Shown here: one piece after another, positions 27,011 to 36,094 of the stretch
Layout: each line of letters begins with the position of its first letter
Numbering within the stretch: position 1 is the first letter of the stretch
From: Nostoc sp. NIES-4103
GTDB taxonomy: Bacteria; Cyanobacteriota; Cyanobacteriia; Cyanobacteriales; Nostocaceae
DNA: 64,000 nucleotides
Reading direction: 5' to 3'
Assembly (NCBI RefSeq): GCF_002368335.1
Contig: NZ_AP018288.1
Span: 8,109,762 to 8,173,761 of the forward strand
Notes under the pieces: model-generated
What the model was told of the DNA's origin: nothing
Seen by the model: the letters and a program-made list of their open reading frames with translations, nothing else
Database searches by the model: none
Made by a program: the position numbers and the translations under genes

Positions 27011-27676
27011 ATGATTCTCATGGCAAACTTAGCGTCAAGGGCTGGACAAACTCGTGCAAGGTTGATCAAGGCAGCAACTGAGGTGTTTGCCAATGCAGGT
27101 TTAACTAAAGCTACAACCCGTGAAATTGCTCGTGTTGCTGGAGTCAATGAGGTCACTCTGTTTCGCCATTTCCAGTCTAAAGAGCAATTACTAGCAGCTG
27201 TCATCCAGCAGGCTATAGCTTTACAGGCGGAGTCTTTAGCTCATCACGATGAGTGGACTCAGAATCTACACATTGACTTGAGAGATTATGCAAGGCTTTG
27301 CAGCCGGGTAATGGAGGAGCATGAAGCTTTAATTCGGACATTTATTGGAGAAGCGAAGCGATATCCTGATGCAGCTCGTCAGATTGTATACGAAACTGAT
27401 AAATTGCTGCGCCAACAGATGGTTGCCTATCTACAGAAGGCTCAACAGAAGGGTCAAGTCCGCCGAGATATAGATCTAAGAGCATCTGTAGATAGTTTCG
27501 CTGGTATGTTGCTTCATGGGATGTTGCGTTGTAGCGATACCCCGACTACATTATTGGGCTATAGTCACCAATGCTACATTGACACTTGTGTTGAGGTGTT
27601 TGTGCGTGGTATTGGCACTTTGCTAAACAATCAAGAAGATTCTCAAGAAACACAGAAAGTGGGGAGTAAGGAGTAG
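27011..27676 (+). CDS. TetR/AcrR-family transcriptional regulator
   Basis: 221 residues. The N-terminal helix-turn-helix (about 12-58) is typical: RARLIKAATEVFANAGL, TTREIARVAGVNEVTLFRHF, then KEQLLAAVI. The C-terminal ligand-binding domain is helical. The start may be the ATG at 27020 (MANLASRAG) rather than 27011, because the palindrome overlaps the first codons' upstream edge. It lies 220 bp upstream of the HlyD-type adaptor gene on the same strand and probably regulates it and itself. Confidence 0.92.
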   Translation: MILMANLASRAGQTRARLIKAATEVFANAGLTKATTREIARVAGVNEVTLFRHFQSKEQLLAAVIQQAIALQAESLAHHDEWTQNLHIDLRDYARLCSRVMEEHEALIRTFIGEAKRYPDAARQIVYETDKLLRQQMVAYLQKAQQKGQVRRDIDLRASVDSFAGMLLHGMLRCSDTPTTLLGYSHQCYIDTCVEVFVRGIGTLLNNQEDSQETQKVGSKE

Positions 27677-27896
27677 GGAGGAGTGGGAAAAGAAAATGTT
27701 TCTTTGATTGATAACGGGTGGTGCGCCGCCCGTTGGACAATCCTAACCAACATCAAGCACAAGATGATCACACTCAAAATCGAGTTTTGCAAATCTATCT
27801 ATAGTTAGAAAAACGACTGAAACATCTTTGATATCAAGCTTTTTCAGTCAAAAGTAAATTGCTCAAGCCTAAATCTAAAAGACGAGACAACGAAAG

Positions 27897-29465
27897 ATGC
27901 CTGATTCTCAACTCCCTGATTCCCCAGTTTCCATTGAAAAAGAACAGCCTCCTGTTACTGATGCCAATCAAGTTGAACAACAACCACCTAAGCCAAAAAA
28001 AAAGCGACCTTGGTCTTTAATATTGGGAATTATTTTGTTACTAGTAGGTGGTGGTTTGGGTTGGCGCTGGTGGCAAAATAGCCTTGCCAGTAATCCACCC
28101 CAAGGCGCTGGCGCAGCTAGTAAACCAATGGGGATTTCTGTTAAGTTAGCCACAGTGGAGACTGGGACTATACAAGAAACTACCGAGTTAGTTGGCTCTT
28201 TGGAGGCTCCTCGCTCAGTGGCACTCAAGCCACGGGTTGAAGGGCGAATTAGTGAAATTGCATTCAATGAAGGCGATCGCATCCAAAAAGGGCAAGTCGT
28301 GTTTCGCCTGCAAAGTGATGATGTCCAAGCCCAGCTATTACAAGCAAAAGCCACACTAGAACAATCCCAAGCACGTCTTGCCGAACTCAAAGCAGGTACG
28401 CGTACTGAAGAAATTGCCCAAGCCAGAGCTACCTTAGCTCAAGCCAAAGCTCGCCTATCTGATGCTCAAGCCGGAGCGCAACCAGAAGAAATCGCTCAAG
28501 CTCAAGCTCAAATTGATTCAGCCAAATCTGATTTAGAACTAGCACAGGCACGAGCTAGACGATACCAAACATTAAGACAAGATGGCGCAATTTCTCAAGA
28601 TACTCTAGAAGGATATCTTAGAGAACAGCGTAGTGCTGAAGCTGCACTGGTTGTAGCCGAGCGACGCTTAGAACAACTCAAAAAAGGCAGACGCTCTGAT
28701 ATTGATGAGCTAGCCGCAGTTGTGGAACAACAGCAACAAAACTTGAGGCAATTAGAAAACGGTTCCCGCCCAGAAGAAATTGCTCAAGCTCGTTCTCAAG
28801 TATCTCAAGCAGCCGCCCAAGTCCAAGCCGCCCAAGTCCAATTGCAATATACAAACGTCATAGCTCCTTTTGCTGGTATTGTTGGTGATATCCCAGTCAA
28901 AGTAGGAGAGTATGTCAATAGGGGAGATGAACTCACCACACTGACCAAAAATGACTCTTTGGAACTCAATATAGCCATCCCACTAACCCAAGCAAAACAG
29001 TTGCGTTTGGGATTACCTGTGCAGATGTTGGATGCTGAAGGCAAACCAACAGCTACGGGTAAGGTGAGTTTTATCTCCCCAGATGCCAATACAAATTCTC
29101 AGTCTGTTTTAGCTAAAGCCTCCTTTATCAATTTCGGAAACCAACTGCTCAATCGGCAGTTAGTACCAACCAAATTGATTTGGGATGAACGTCCAGGAAT
29201 TTTAATTCCAGTTACAGCAATATCTCGTTTAGGTGGACAGACTTTTGTCTTTGTTGCTGAAGCCCCACAAAAACCTCAACCTGGAGCGCCATCTTTAGTA
29301 GCTCAACAAAAGCTGGTGAAATTGGGAAGCATTCAGGGAAATAATTATCAAGTTCTCGAAGGACTCAAGGCTGGTGAAAAAATCGTTGTTTCCGGTATTC
29401 TCAACCTCACTAATGGTGCGCCTATCATACCTACATCTGAAGGAACGGGTGATGCAAAGCCATAA
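27897..29465 (+). CDS. HlyD/RND-type periplasmic adaptor (membrane fusion protein)
   Basis: 522 residues. A cytoplasmic proline/lysine-rich start is followed by a single transmembrane anchor at about 39-57. Then come a lipoyl-like domain (PRVEGRISEIAFNEGDRIQKGQVVFRL), a long alpha-hairpin with repeated EEIAQARA heptads (about 150-310), the returning lipoyl half (VIAPFAGIVGDIPVKVGEYV), and beta-barrel and membrane-proximal domains. It should link an inner-membrane pump to an outer-membrane channel. Unusually, no RND or ABC permease gene follows: the next gene is convergent. The hairpin is longer than in typical RND adaptors because of the internal repeats GTRTEEIAQARA / GAQPEEIAQAQA / GSRPEEIAQARS. 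Confidence 0.92.
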   Translation: MPDSQLPDSPVSIEKEQPPVTDANQVEQQPPKPKKKRPWSLILGIILLLVGGGLGWRWWQNSLASNPPQGAGAASKPMGISVKLATVETGTIQETTELVGSLEAPRSVALKPRVEGRISEIAFNEGDRIQKGQVVFRLQSDDVQAQLLQAKATLEQSQARLAELKAGTRTEEIAQARATLAQAKARLSDAQAGAQPEEIAQAQAQIDSAKSDLELAQARARRYQTLRQDGAISQDTLEGYLREQRSAEAALVVAERRLEQLKKGRRSDIDELAAVVEQQQQNLRQLENGSRPEEIAQARSQVSQAAAQVQAAQVQLQYTNVIAPFAGIVGDIPVKVGEYVNRGDELTTLTKNDSLELNIAIPLTQAKQLRLGLPVQMLDAEGKPTATGKVSFISPDANTNSQSVLAKASFINFGNQLLNRQLVPTKLIWDERPGILIPVTAISRLGGQTFVFVAEAPQKPQPGAPSLVAQQKLVKLGSIQGNNYQVLEGLKAGEKIVVSGILNLTNGAPIIPTSEGTGDAKP

Positions 29466-29655
29466 CTGTTTTGATACTCCCACAGTTGAATGGTACTAAT
29501 ACCGAGTTGCATTCAAAGTTAGCAAAGGGATGGAAAGAGATGCTATTTTTAAACACAACTTAGTATGGTGTTTAATAAGTTAAGTGCAAATTCGTTATCT
29601 AGAGGGCTGGGTGTGGGAGCGCCTTCTTTCCCTACACCCTACACCCTGTTTTCGG

Positions 29656-30360
29656 TCACTTTTCTTGATAGCCTCCAGCATAGTTAATTACACAGATTGT
29701 TTTATAAACTTTGTGAGTTCCATAAGCAACACCAGCGACTTTGAAAGCACCGTTAAAGATGTTTTTTCGATGACCTCGTGATGGTACTCCGTCATCAATA
29801 ATTAATTGCATAACGATATCTTGGGCTGTGTTTGGGCCATAGCTGATGTTTTCGCCTGCGGTGCTTTGCCATTTACCGTAGCGGTTGATGCGATTAAAGG
29901 GGTCACTACCATCGCTGCCATTGTGACCCGTTGTACCCTTTGGGCCCTGGTCTTTAACATGATCTCTTGCACCCAAAGACATGCCCTTGGATGCAGTTAA
30001 TGCACCCACTGGACGAACTGTCTTGAGAAATGCGATCGCCTCGTCAACTGGTTTTACCCCTTCAGTAGTTAGCAAATAGGTATTGCTGGATAATCTGACG
30101 CGGTTGCCCTGGAAGCGCTTTCTATAATTTTCCAGGATAGGGATATATGCTTTGGGATTTGTCCGCACCTTGGACATTTCATCAATCACTTGTTGTTCTA
30201 ACGGCGAAAGATAATTAGCCTTTGCCAATACAGTTGGACTGGCTGTTTGCACAATACTAGGACTGGATTCTGCTACAGATGAGTTAGGGGGAAGCAATTG
30301 ATAAGAACAGTTAGTTATTAGGAAACTAGCAATAAATACGGAAGTTTTAACACAGTGCAT
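29656..30360 (-). CDS. CAP-domain (SCP/PR1-like) secreted protein
   Basis: 234 residues. A hydrophobic N-terminus with a Cys (SFLITNCSY) suggests export, possibly as a lipoprotein, though the -1 Asn is atypical for a lipobox. Residues about 60-230 form a CAP domain: [48 protein letters not shown], and the signature-like [21 protein letters not shown]. Bacterial CAP proteins are extracytoplasmic and mostly of unknown activity. It is convergent with the adaptor gene; a CCCTACACC repeat lies between them. Confidence 0.9.
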   Translation of the reverse strand: MHCVKTSVFIASFLITNCSYQLLPPNSSVAESSPSIVQTASPTVLAKANYLSPLEQQVIDEMSKVRTNPKAYIPILENYRKRFQGNRVRLSSNTYLLTTEGVKPVDEAIAFLKTVRPVGALTASKGMSLGARDHVKDQGPKGTTGHNGSDGSDPFNRINRYGKWQSTAGENISYGPNTAQDIVMQLIIDDGVPSRGHRKNIFNGAFKVAGVAYGTHKVYKTICVINYAGGYQEK

Positions 30361-31484
30361 TCACTATCTCTCATTCTTGTACTTAGATTTTTGTTGGGCT
30401 AAATAAATGCACCACACGTTTTAAAATGATACTTTCAGCTCATCATGAAGATGAGCAGGCAAAAGTAGTTACAAAATTTATTGTAATATTTACAACAAAC
30501 TTATGTAAAGGTCATATTTCAAAAAAGTATAATTATTTCTCAGTAGAAAAATCTCATCCTCTTGTGGTGTAGGTCAAACAGCCTGCAACGGACAAGACGC
30601 CTATCCCAGAAGAAACACCACAAAACTTAGCATTCCTGCGACGAATTGCTCTTAATGCTTTGAACCTGGAGCAATCTTTGAAACGTAGTAATAGCCAAAA
30701 ATCGAATCGAACCGCTATGGATAATATAGCCAGGGACTGGGGACTAGGTACTGGGTACTGGGTGAAAGGTCTTTTTGTGTCTAGGTTTTATCATCTGTTG
30801 ATGTCCTAACACTACTGGCGACAGCTATAACTATATGCTAACTATTCTTGCTGCTTGCTTTTTCCAACATGATTAGGACTTACGCATTCGTGACGAAAAA
30901 CTAAGCTTTTGCGATTACTACCCTACCCTTCTCCTGACAAAGACGCTACGCGTAGCTTGCTTCCCCGTAGGGGTACGAGTACTGCAAAGCAGTACGAGTG
31001 ACGCTCGTGCTTCTCGGTACCACTCTTGAGATCGCAATTGACGGGGAGCAAAGCCGCTGCGTTCGGTCGTCAGACAGACGAGCGCATGTGGCGTCCTTTG
31101 ACTGCGACCTCCTCACGAATTCAAGCGATCGCTTGTTTTTACTGATTTCTCGGTATTATTGTTTGCTTAATTTGTCAATCCAAAAATCCTCAAGAATATC
31201 CGATAAAATTACTGAGATTCCAGTATATATACTATAGTATCTAGCAAGTTGCTTTATTGAAATCAGATTGTAGATTCTGATCAGGTGACAACTCTATTTA
31301 CAATAACTCAAAGCTTGCTGACTATATTCTGTGATCAGACATCCTGTCTGACTTTGAGCTTTTCATGCAATGAAAGGGCTATCAATCAGGCTGTGCCTGC
31401 TTCATTGGTCTATTGCAACCCTTTTGGCTTACGTAGAACAACACACATAGATTAATATCATGTCAAAATAATTATCATGGGTAC
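30361..31484. other. Intergenic region with repeat fragments
   Basis: About 1.1 kb. It contains a heptamer patch GGGTACT at 30735-30762, a single terminal-repeat-like TTAGGACTTACGCA at 30875-30888 (same as the ends of the MITE at 35.5 kb but with no partner seen), and a perfect hairpin GTACTGC-AAA-GCAGTAC at 30979-30995 within CGCTACGCGTAGC-type repeat DNA. The frame at 30998-31237 is not supported. Confidence 0.6.
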
Positions 31485-31524
31485 TCAAGCAGTTGCAATC
31501 TTAGCTTGAACTGACAGAAGCCTC

Positions 31525-31550
31525 TCACTTACCGCTATCGCGGTAAGTGA
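31525..31550. repeat. Left-end hairpin of the IS605 element
   Basis: TCACTTACCGC (31525-31535) and GCGGTAAGTGA (31540-31550) are perfectly complementary around TATC. The location beyond the tnpA 3' end fits a transposase-binding end hairpin; it could also serve as a terminator-like structure for tnpA. Confidence 0.75.
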
Positions 31551-31638
31551 TGAGATGAATGGCGTTTGTGTGTTGACGACAGTTCCCTGACCAATGCCGA
31601 TAGGCGAGGGAAGGGAACATGGAGGAAACGAACAATTC

Positions 31639-32052
31639 TTAATCTTCTGGTTGTTGCTGATTTTCAATGTATTTTTTCAAAGTTGAAACGGTAACACCCC
31701 CACAACTAGCAATAAAATAAGAACCATTCCAAAAAACATCTTTACTATAAAAAGTTTTTAAATGTTCAAAAAATTCTTGTCTCAATTTTCTAGAGGAAAT
31801 AGACTTTAAGTTATTGACCAACTTACTAAGTTCTAGGTCAGGATGATATTGGAATAGAAGATGTATGTGATTATCTTCACCGTTGAACTCAACAAGCTTG
31901 CAATCCCACTTTACTAATAACTCTTCAAAGATAGTGTGCAAGCGTTCTAACATTGCTGTGTTAAACGCTCTACGCCTGTATTTTGTTGTTAAAACAAGGT
32001 GGACTTTCAGGTCACTAACAGACCTCCCTTTGGAAACAAAGTCATTTTTCAT
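31639..32052 (-). CDS. tnpA: IS200/IS605 HUH transposase TnpA
   Basis: 137 residues, the normal length for TnpA. The HUH motif is HIH at 62-64 (EDNHIHLLFQ), and the catalytic tyrosine is Tyr128 in the C-terminal helix LKKYIENQ. It cuts and joins single-stranded DNA at the element's ends without target duplication. N-terminal VHLVLTTKYRRRAF is typical. It is divergent from tnpB with about 75 bp between the preferred starts. Confidence 0.95.
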   Translation of the reverse strand: MKNDFVSKGRSVSDLKVHLVLTTKYRRRAFNTAMLERLHTIFEELLVKWDCKLVEFNGEDNHIHLLFQYHPDLELSKLVNNLKSISSRKLRQEFFEHLKTFYSKDVFWNGSYFIASCGGVTVSTLKKYIENQQQPED

Positions 32053-32126
32053 TGGATTGTAGACTTCAATAAAAATCAGTGTATACTAAAAACCTAGCAC
32101 TGATTTACAAAGGTGGTGATAAACAG

Positions 32127-33353
32127 TTGAGGACAACGTATCAGTACAGATTACGCCCGACAAAACAACAAGCGACAGAAATAGACAGATGGTTGTCTAT
32201 GTTGTGCGCTCAATATAATTACTTGTTGGCTGATAGATTCAACTGGTATGAGCAAAATTGTTGTCCTATCAACGCTTGTCCTCTTGTTTGTCATTTACCA
32301 GAATTCAGAGATAACCCGGATTACTATTCTCAAAAAAAAACTTTACCCGAACTCAAGAAAACCCATCCACATTACAGCGAGATTTACTCGCAAGTTTTAC
32401 AGGATGTAGTCAGGCGAGTTCAGGTAACTTTTGATAGGTTTTTAAAGGGTGATAGTAACGGTAAACGCAGTGGCAAACCCAGGTTTAAACCTCGTGACCG
32501 TTATAGAACTTTTACTTATCCTCAAATGAAGGATGGATGTTTGCAGGGTAATTTAATTAATCTTCCGATGCTTGGCAAGATTAAGGTAATTCTGCATCGT
32601 CCTATTCCTGATGGTTTTAAGATTAAAACCGCATCTGTAACTAAAAAAGCCGATGGGTATTACCTAACTCTTAGCCTAGAAGATGCCACAGTTCCAGCAA
32701 TCAAGCCTGATTTTAACCCTGAATCGATAACAGGTATTGATGTTGGACTAAAAGAGTTTTTGACAACTGCTGAGGGTGAGGTAGCTCCTATCCCCCAACA
32801 TTACCGCAAATCTCAAAAACGTTTACGAGTCATTCAAAAACGTGTGTCACGGCGCAAAAAAGGTAGTAAACGCAGGCTAAAAGCTGTTAAACAATTGGGT
32901 AGGCAGCACAAAAAAGTTGCTGACAAGCGCAAAGATTTTCATTTCAAAACCGCTAATAATTTGCTTAAAAAGTATGATGTTATAGCTGTTGAAGATTTGA
33001 ATGTTAAAGGACTTTCACGCTCTAAGCTAGCAAAGTCTGTACTCGATGCCGGATGGTCAAGCTTTCTGTCAATCCTGACAAACAAAGCCGAAAATGCTGG
33101 TTTGTTGGTTATCCCAGTTAAAGCATCTGGCACTAGTCAAGATTGTTCTAGATGTGGGGCAAAAGTTCCTAAAAAACTGCATGAACGTTGGCACGATTGC
33201 CCCAATTGCGGGTGTAGTCTTCACCGTGACCACAATGCAGCAATAAATATCAAAAATAGAGCGGTAGGGCATTCCGTTCTTAAAGCCAAGAGCCTCCTAA
33301 GCAATAGCCGGATTGTCTTGGAAGCCTACACTTACCACGAAGTGGAAGTGTAG
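32127..33353 (+). CDS. tnpB: RNA-guided nuclease TnpB (IS605 OrfB)
   Basis: About 408 residues from TTG 32127 ([15 protein letters not shown]), preceded by AAGGTGGTGAT; an in-frame GTG at 32079 is possible but lacks a binding site. The RuvC acidic residues are in [20 protein letters not shown] and [10 protein letters not shown]. The zinc ribbon CSRCG...CPNCG is complete. TnpB proteins use a guide RNA made from the element's right end and cut DNA next to a short motif, favouring element retention. All catalytic residues are present, and the right-end hairpin overlaps the stop codon, as expected for the scaffold of the guide RNA. Confidence 0.95.
   Translation: MRTTYQYRLRPTKQQATEIDRWLSMLCAQYNYLLADRFNWYEQNCCPINACPLVCHLPEFRDNPDYYSQKKTLPELKKTHPHYSEIYSQVLQDVVRRVQVTFDRFLKGDSNGKRSGKPRFKPRDRYRTFTYPQMKDGCLQGNLINLPMLGKIKVILHRPIPDGFKIKTASVTKKADGYYLTLSLEDATVPAIKPDFNPESITGIDVGLKEFLTTAEGEVAPIPQHYRKSQKRLRVIQKRVSRRKKGSKRRLKAVKQLGRQHKKVADKRKDFHFKTANNLLKKYDVIAVEDLNVKGLSRSKLAKSVLDAGWSSFLSILTNKAENAGLLVIPVKASGTSQDCSRCGAKVPKKLHERWHDCPNCGCSLHRDHNAAINIKNRAVGHSVLKAKSLLSNSRIVLEAYTYHEVEV
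33230..33353 (+). ncRNA. Predicted guide (omega) RNA scaffold at tnpB 3' end
   Basis: By family knowledge, the guide RNA of TnpB overlaps the last part of tnpB and ends at the element's right boundary, with the guide taken from flanking DNA. The hairpin at 33326-33353 would be its last structured part. The guide would then start at about 33354 with GAGTATGTCACAAG. Extent and 5' end are inferred, not seen. Confidence 0.4.
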
Positions 33354-33357
33354 GAGT

Positions 33358-33735
33358 ATGTCACAAGTGCATAGTTGCAGTGGAAATATAAGTTCAGCCT
33401 TTTGGCAGCTATGGGAGCTGAATCAAGACTATCTTTACCGCTGCTGTTTTCGATGGATGGGCGGTAACCATACTGATGCCGAAGATGTGCTAAGTCGAGC
33501 TATGCTCAAAGCCTGGGAAAAGATACGAGAATGTACTGATGTCATCACCAACTTTAGAGCTTGGTTAACTCGGTTGACTTATAATCTCTGCATAGATGTA
33601 CATCGAGAACGTAATAGGCGTGCAAAGAAAGTTGAGAGTTTAGAAGCGATGACTCAACGTCTTCTCCTTCAAAGACAAAGGGCGCGAACAACGAACGCGG
33701 AGCGTAATTGGGCAATTGGGGAGCGTAAGCATTGA
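33358..33735 (+). pseudogene. Truncated sigma-70 family factor (region 2 only)
   Basis: From ATG 33358 the frame encodes a sigma-70 region 2: YLYRCCFRWMGGNHTDAEDV, LSRAMLKAWEKI and FRAWLTRLTYNLCIDVHRER are recognisable core and -10-binding blocks. After about residue 100 the sequence turns into unrelated residues ending at 33735, and no region 4 follows. The IS605 right end lies within 5 bp of the start, and the AGGAG upstream of the ATG belongs to the element's terminal hairpin. I read this as a decayed ECF-like sigma gene cut at the 3' side and possibly deprived of its promoter by the insertion. Confidence 0.75.
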
Positions 33736-33993
33736 CAGTAGGATTTTCGCTCGTATAACATGACTTGCTGGCTGACTTTCCGCACGACTAATTTTTAAAA
33801 GTACCTGCACGTTCTTGTTCAGTCAAGGGACTTAGTGGATTTTTTGGACAACGTGACATATCTACGTTGCCCTCTTTATATTTAGCAGTTCATACTTTTA
33901 CTTTGCCATTAACTTTTTTTTATGGCTATAAGCGTACCAAATGACCCACTAGTCGTGATCGCTCTGTTAGTAAACTTTTTGCTGTTCAGAATT

Positions 33994-35040
33994 TTACTGT
34001 TGTTTCTTCCAAACTTTCCTCCATCGGAAAATAGCCAGCGCAAATGTACTAAATAAACCTAAAATTGAATTTGTTTCAGGTACAGCTTTTGTTTGAAGAC
34101 TGACAGTCACATTTTGATCAAGCGCATCACCTGAATTATTGATATATCCCAAAGCATCCTGATCATTAAGTGCATAACCTCGCAAGAAAAGCGCACTCCA
34201 ACGGGCTATAGTTTCAATAGATTCATTTTGAGATAAAGTTGGATTATTTGGATCTAATCTAGCAGCAGCGGGATTATTAACATTGGTAATACCATAATGG
34301 TTAGCTCCATTAATAGTAATCAATGCTTTGGGAGGCTCTTGAATTAAGTTGTAACTTTCTTGAGCTAGTCCTATAGGTATTGAGCCATCTAAGTTTCCAT
34401 GTAATAAAGCTATAGGAATCTCTCCGTTATTAATGGGAATAAATTGACCTGTCCCTACATTTATACTTGTACCAAAAAATGCTGCTGCTCGTAATTGTTC
34501 AGGAAGTTGAAATTGTCCTTCACATACTGGGTAAATACAGGAATTATCAATCGCAGTCAGACCAACTGAACCCCCAAAAGAATGACCCAGTAATACTAAA
34601 TTACTTGTATCCAGAGTACCAGCGAGCGGGGAATTGAGATTTGAGTTCTCTGCCACCATAAAAGTTAAAACATCATTAATTTGTGATGCCTCTGGTAACA
34701 GTCCAGTAAAACCAAAAGCTGGCAAGGAACGAATCCTTCTCGGAACAACTACTGTAAACCCATAACTAGCTACAATGCTGGCATATTGAGAATATTGTAA
34801 TGTATCAACGCGAGAACCAGGCAAAAACAAGGCAATAGGATATTTCTGCTGGCTACTAACAGAATTAGCAACACTAGGAAAATAGATGTCTGCTGAATCT
34901 CCATTAGTTGTGACAGTGGTGTGATAATTATTGACTGTTGGAAATAAAGGCGATGGACTAAAATCGCCTGCCAATGCTGCTTCTCCATTTACTAAATATA
35001 ATAACGTGCTGCCCGCTAGTAGTAAAAAATATTTATTCAC
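33994..35040 (-). CDS. Secreted alpha/beta hydrolase with PEP-CTERM-like tail
   Basis: About 348 residues from GTG 35040, chosen because it gives a clean signal peptide (MNKYFLLLAGSTLLYLVNGE, cleavage near AALAG). A TTG-initiated frame from 35103 adds 21 residues that overlap a toxin remnant. The hydrolase core has a nucleophile elbow GHSFGGS, LFLPGS upstream, ALLHGNLDGSIP carrying the probable acid, and NHYGI the probable His. It looks like the chlorophyllase/dienelactone-hydrolase-like group. The C-terminus VPETNSILGLF plus a hydrophobic stretch and RWRKVWKK matches a PEP-CTERM sorting tail (VPExxS, helix, basic end). Substrate unknown. Confidence 0.82.
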   Translation of the reverse strand: MNKYFLLLAGSTLLYLVNGEAALAGDFSPSPLFPTVNNYHTTVTTNGDSADIYFPSVANSVSSQQKYPIALFLPGSRVDTLQYSQYASIVASYGFTVVVPRRIRSLPAFGFTGLLPEASQINDVLTFMVAENSNLNSPLAGTLDTSNLVLLGHSFGGSVGLTAIDNSCIYPVCEGQFQLPEQLRAAAFFGTSINVGTGQFIPINNGEIPIALLHGNLDGSIPIGLAQESYNLIQEPPKALITINGANHYGITNVNNPAAARLDPNNPTLSQNESIETIARWSALFLRGYALNDQDALGYINNSGDALDQNVTVSLQTKAVPETNSILGLFSTFALAIFRWRKVWKKQQ

Positions 35041-35065
35041 AAGTAACAAGATTAGATTTTTAATC

Positions 35066-35293
35066 CTAGTGATTGTACTTAATCTCAATAGTAGTATCTT
35101 CAATGCGATAGAAAATTAAATAATCCCGAAAATCTTTAATGCGCCATTGTCGGATTTCACCCAATCTTGATACTACTAACTGCGTTATCTTCCCCATGCC
35201 AGGAGTTTTTGACAACAGAGCAAACGTCATTTAGGCAGCATTTAAAAATTTAACTGCTACATCCGCATCAGGTATATCGATACTGATATTCAT
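35066..35293 (-). pseudogene. RelE/ParE-type toxin remnant with an in-frame stop
   Basis: Reading the minus strand from ATG 35293 gives DADVAVKFLNAA, a TAA stop at 35231-35233, then in the same frame MTFALLSKTPGMGKI, RLGEIRQWRIKDFRDYLIFY and IEDTTIEI before a stop at 35066. These blocks in this order match ParE toxins (AAxxFLxA..TFxLLxxxPGMG..., GEIRxWxVxxFRxYLIFYR, IEIxRVxHG). One internal stop, a missing N-terminus and an altered end (IKYNH) show that it is decayed. No antitoxin gene is seen. It overlaps the upstream extension of the hydrolase frame. Confidence 0.75.
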
Positions 35294-35469
35294 TGGTTTT
35301 TAAGCATAACTACCCTCATTATTTTAGCTGACCATACCACTTGACGGACTTATCTAGAAAAAATAGTCAGGCTTTTTGGGTAAGTCGTATTGTCACCATG
35401 ATTAATCGTGGGGTTTCTAAAGCTACCCAATTTTTTAGGGGCGGCGGCGATGACGTTGCGCCTGCAATA

Positions 35470-35807
35470 TTAGGACTTACGCATCGTACATAAGTACTAC
35501 ACACAATTTGAGTGTTTCAGCCATGTTTAGCATCCAGCGATCGCAAATATTTAACGGGGAATAGGGAACTCTTAACTCTTAACAGGGAACGATCGCAGGT
35601 ATTGGAGGGGGACTGTTACCCCTCCAATACCATCGCCCCAAGGGGCGGGGCTTGGTGACTCCCCAGAAACGGGAACAGGAAACTGTTGCCTGTTGCCCGT
35701 TCCCTGTTCCCTTCTTCGGTGAATAAATCAGGATTATGCAAAGTGCCTGAAACGACTAAATACTGTTATACATATTATGGTTAATTTGTACAGTGCGTAA
35801 GTCCTAA
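35470..35807. mobile_element. 338-bp MITE with terminal inverted repeats
   Basis: TTAGGACTTACGCA at 35470-35483 is matched by its exact complement TGCGTAAGTCCTAA at 35794-35807. Two mismatched bases further in, GTACA is also shared, giving imperfect repeats of about 21 bp. The interior has no ORF and carries a GGTATTGGAGGGG / CCCCTCCAATACC inverted repeat and GGGAACAGG-type repeats. Without a transposase it would be a non-autonomous element mobilised in trans. Confidence 0.8.
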
Positions 35808-35956
35808 AGTTGTCTCAATTCAAAGAAAAGTAGAGGAGCGATTACCATCTAGCTGTCTAGCTAGCTGCCGAGGCTTTGAGATTGGTGTGAGATCTCGTGG
35901 CAAAGTTGGGGATGGTAAAGCGATCGCATCAACACAAAAGTGCTATCACTTTTACC

Positions 35957-36094
35957 TCAACAACTCCACTGCTTGGTTCCACTTGACCAGTAAGCAAAGC
36001 CATCTTGATCGTAAGCTATCAGGTTTCCATCATCTTGCATGATTAGTTGGCTTTCTTTATATTGTGTTCCAAACTTATGATGACGCAAGGGGAT
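35957..36094 (-). pseudogene. Bulb-type (mannose-binding) lectin domain remnant
   Basis: On the minus strand, the frame ending at the TGA at 35957-35959 reads HHKFGTQYKESQLIMQDDGN followed by LIAYDQDGFAYWSSGTKQWS. The QDDGNLxxYD...WSSGT pattern is the hallmark of one B_lectin repeat. An in-frame stop lies about 45 codons upstream and no good start exists, so only about one repeat survives. Remnant of a longer secreted or lectin-domain protein. Confidence 0.6.

Larger units (their letters stand above)
31525..33360. mobile_element. IS200/IS605-family insertion sequence (tnpA and tnpB divergent)
   Basis: The element carries an HUH transposase and TnpB in divergent orientation, as in IS605 itself. 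A perfect 11-bp stem hairpin (TCACTTACCGC, loop TATC) at 31525-31550 lies beyond the tnpA stop, and an 11-12 bp hairpin with one bulge (CTACACTTACCAC / GTGGAAGTGTAG) at 33326-33353 overlaps the tnpB stop. These are the expected subterminal hairpins recognised by TnpA. Exact ends are not determined; I give the outer hairpins as approximate limits. Both genes appear intact, so the copy may be active. Confidence 0.85.

Noticed and set aside
30998..31237. 79-codon plus-strand frame upstream of the IS element
   Set aside because: It starts inside repeat DNA containing a hairpin, and no homologous domain or binding site is visible.
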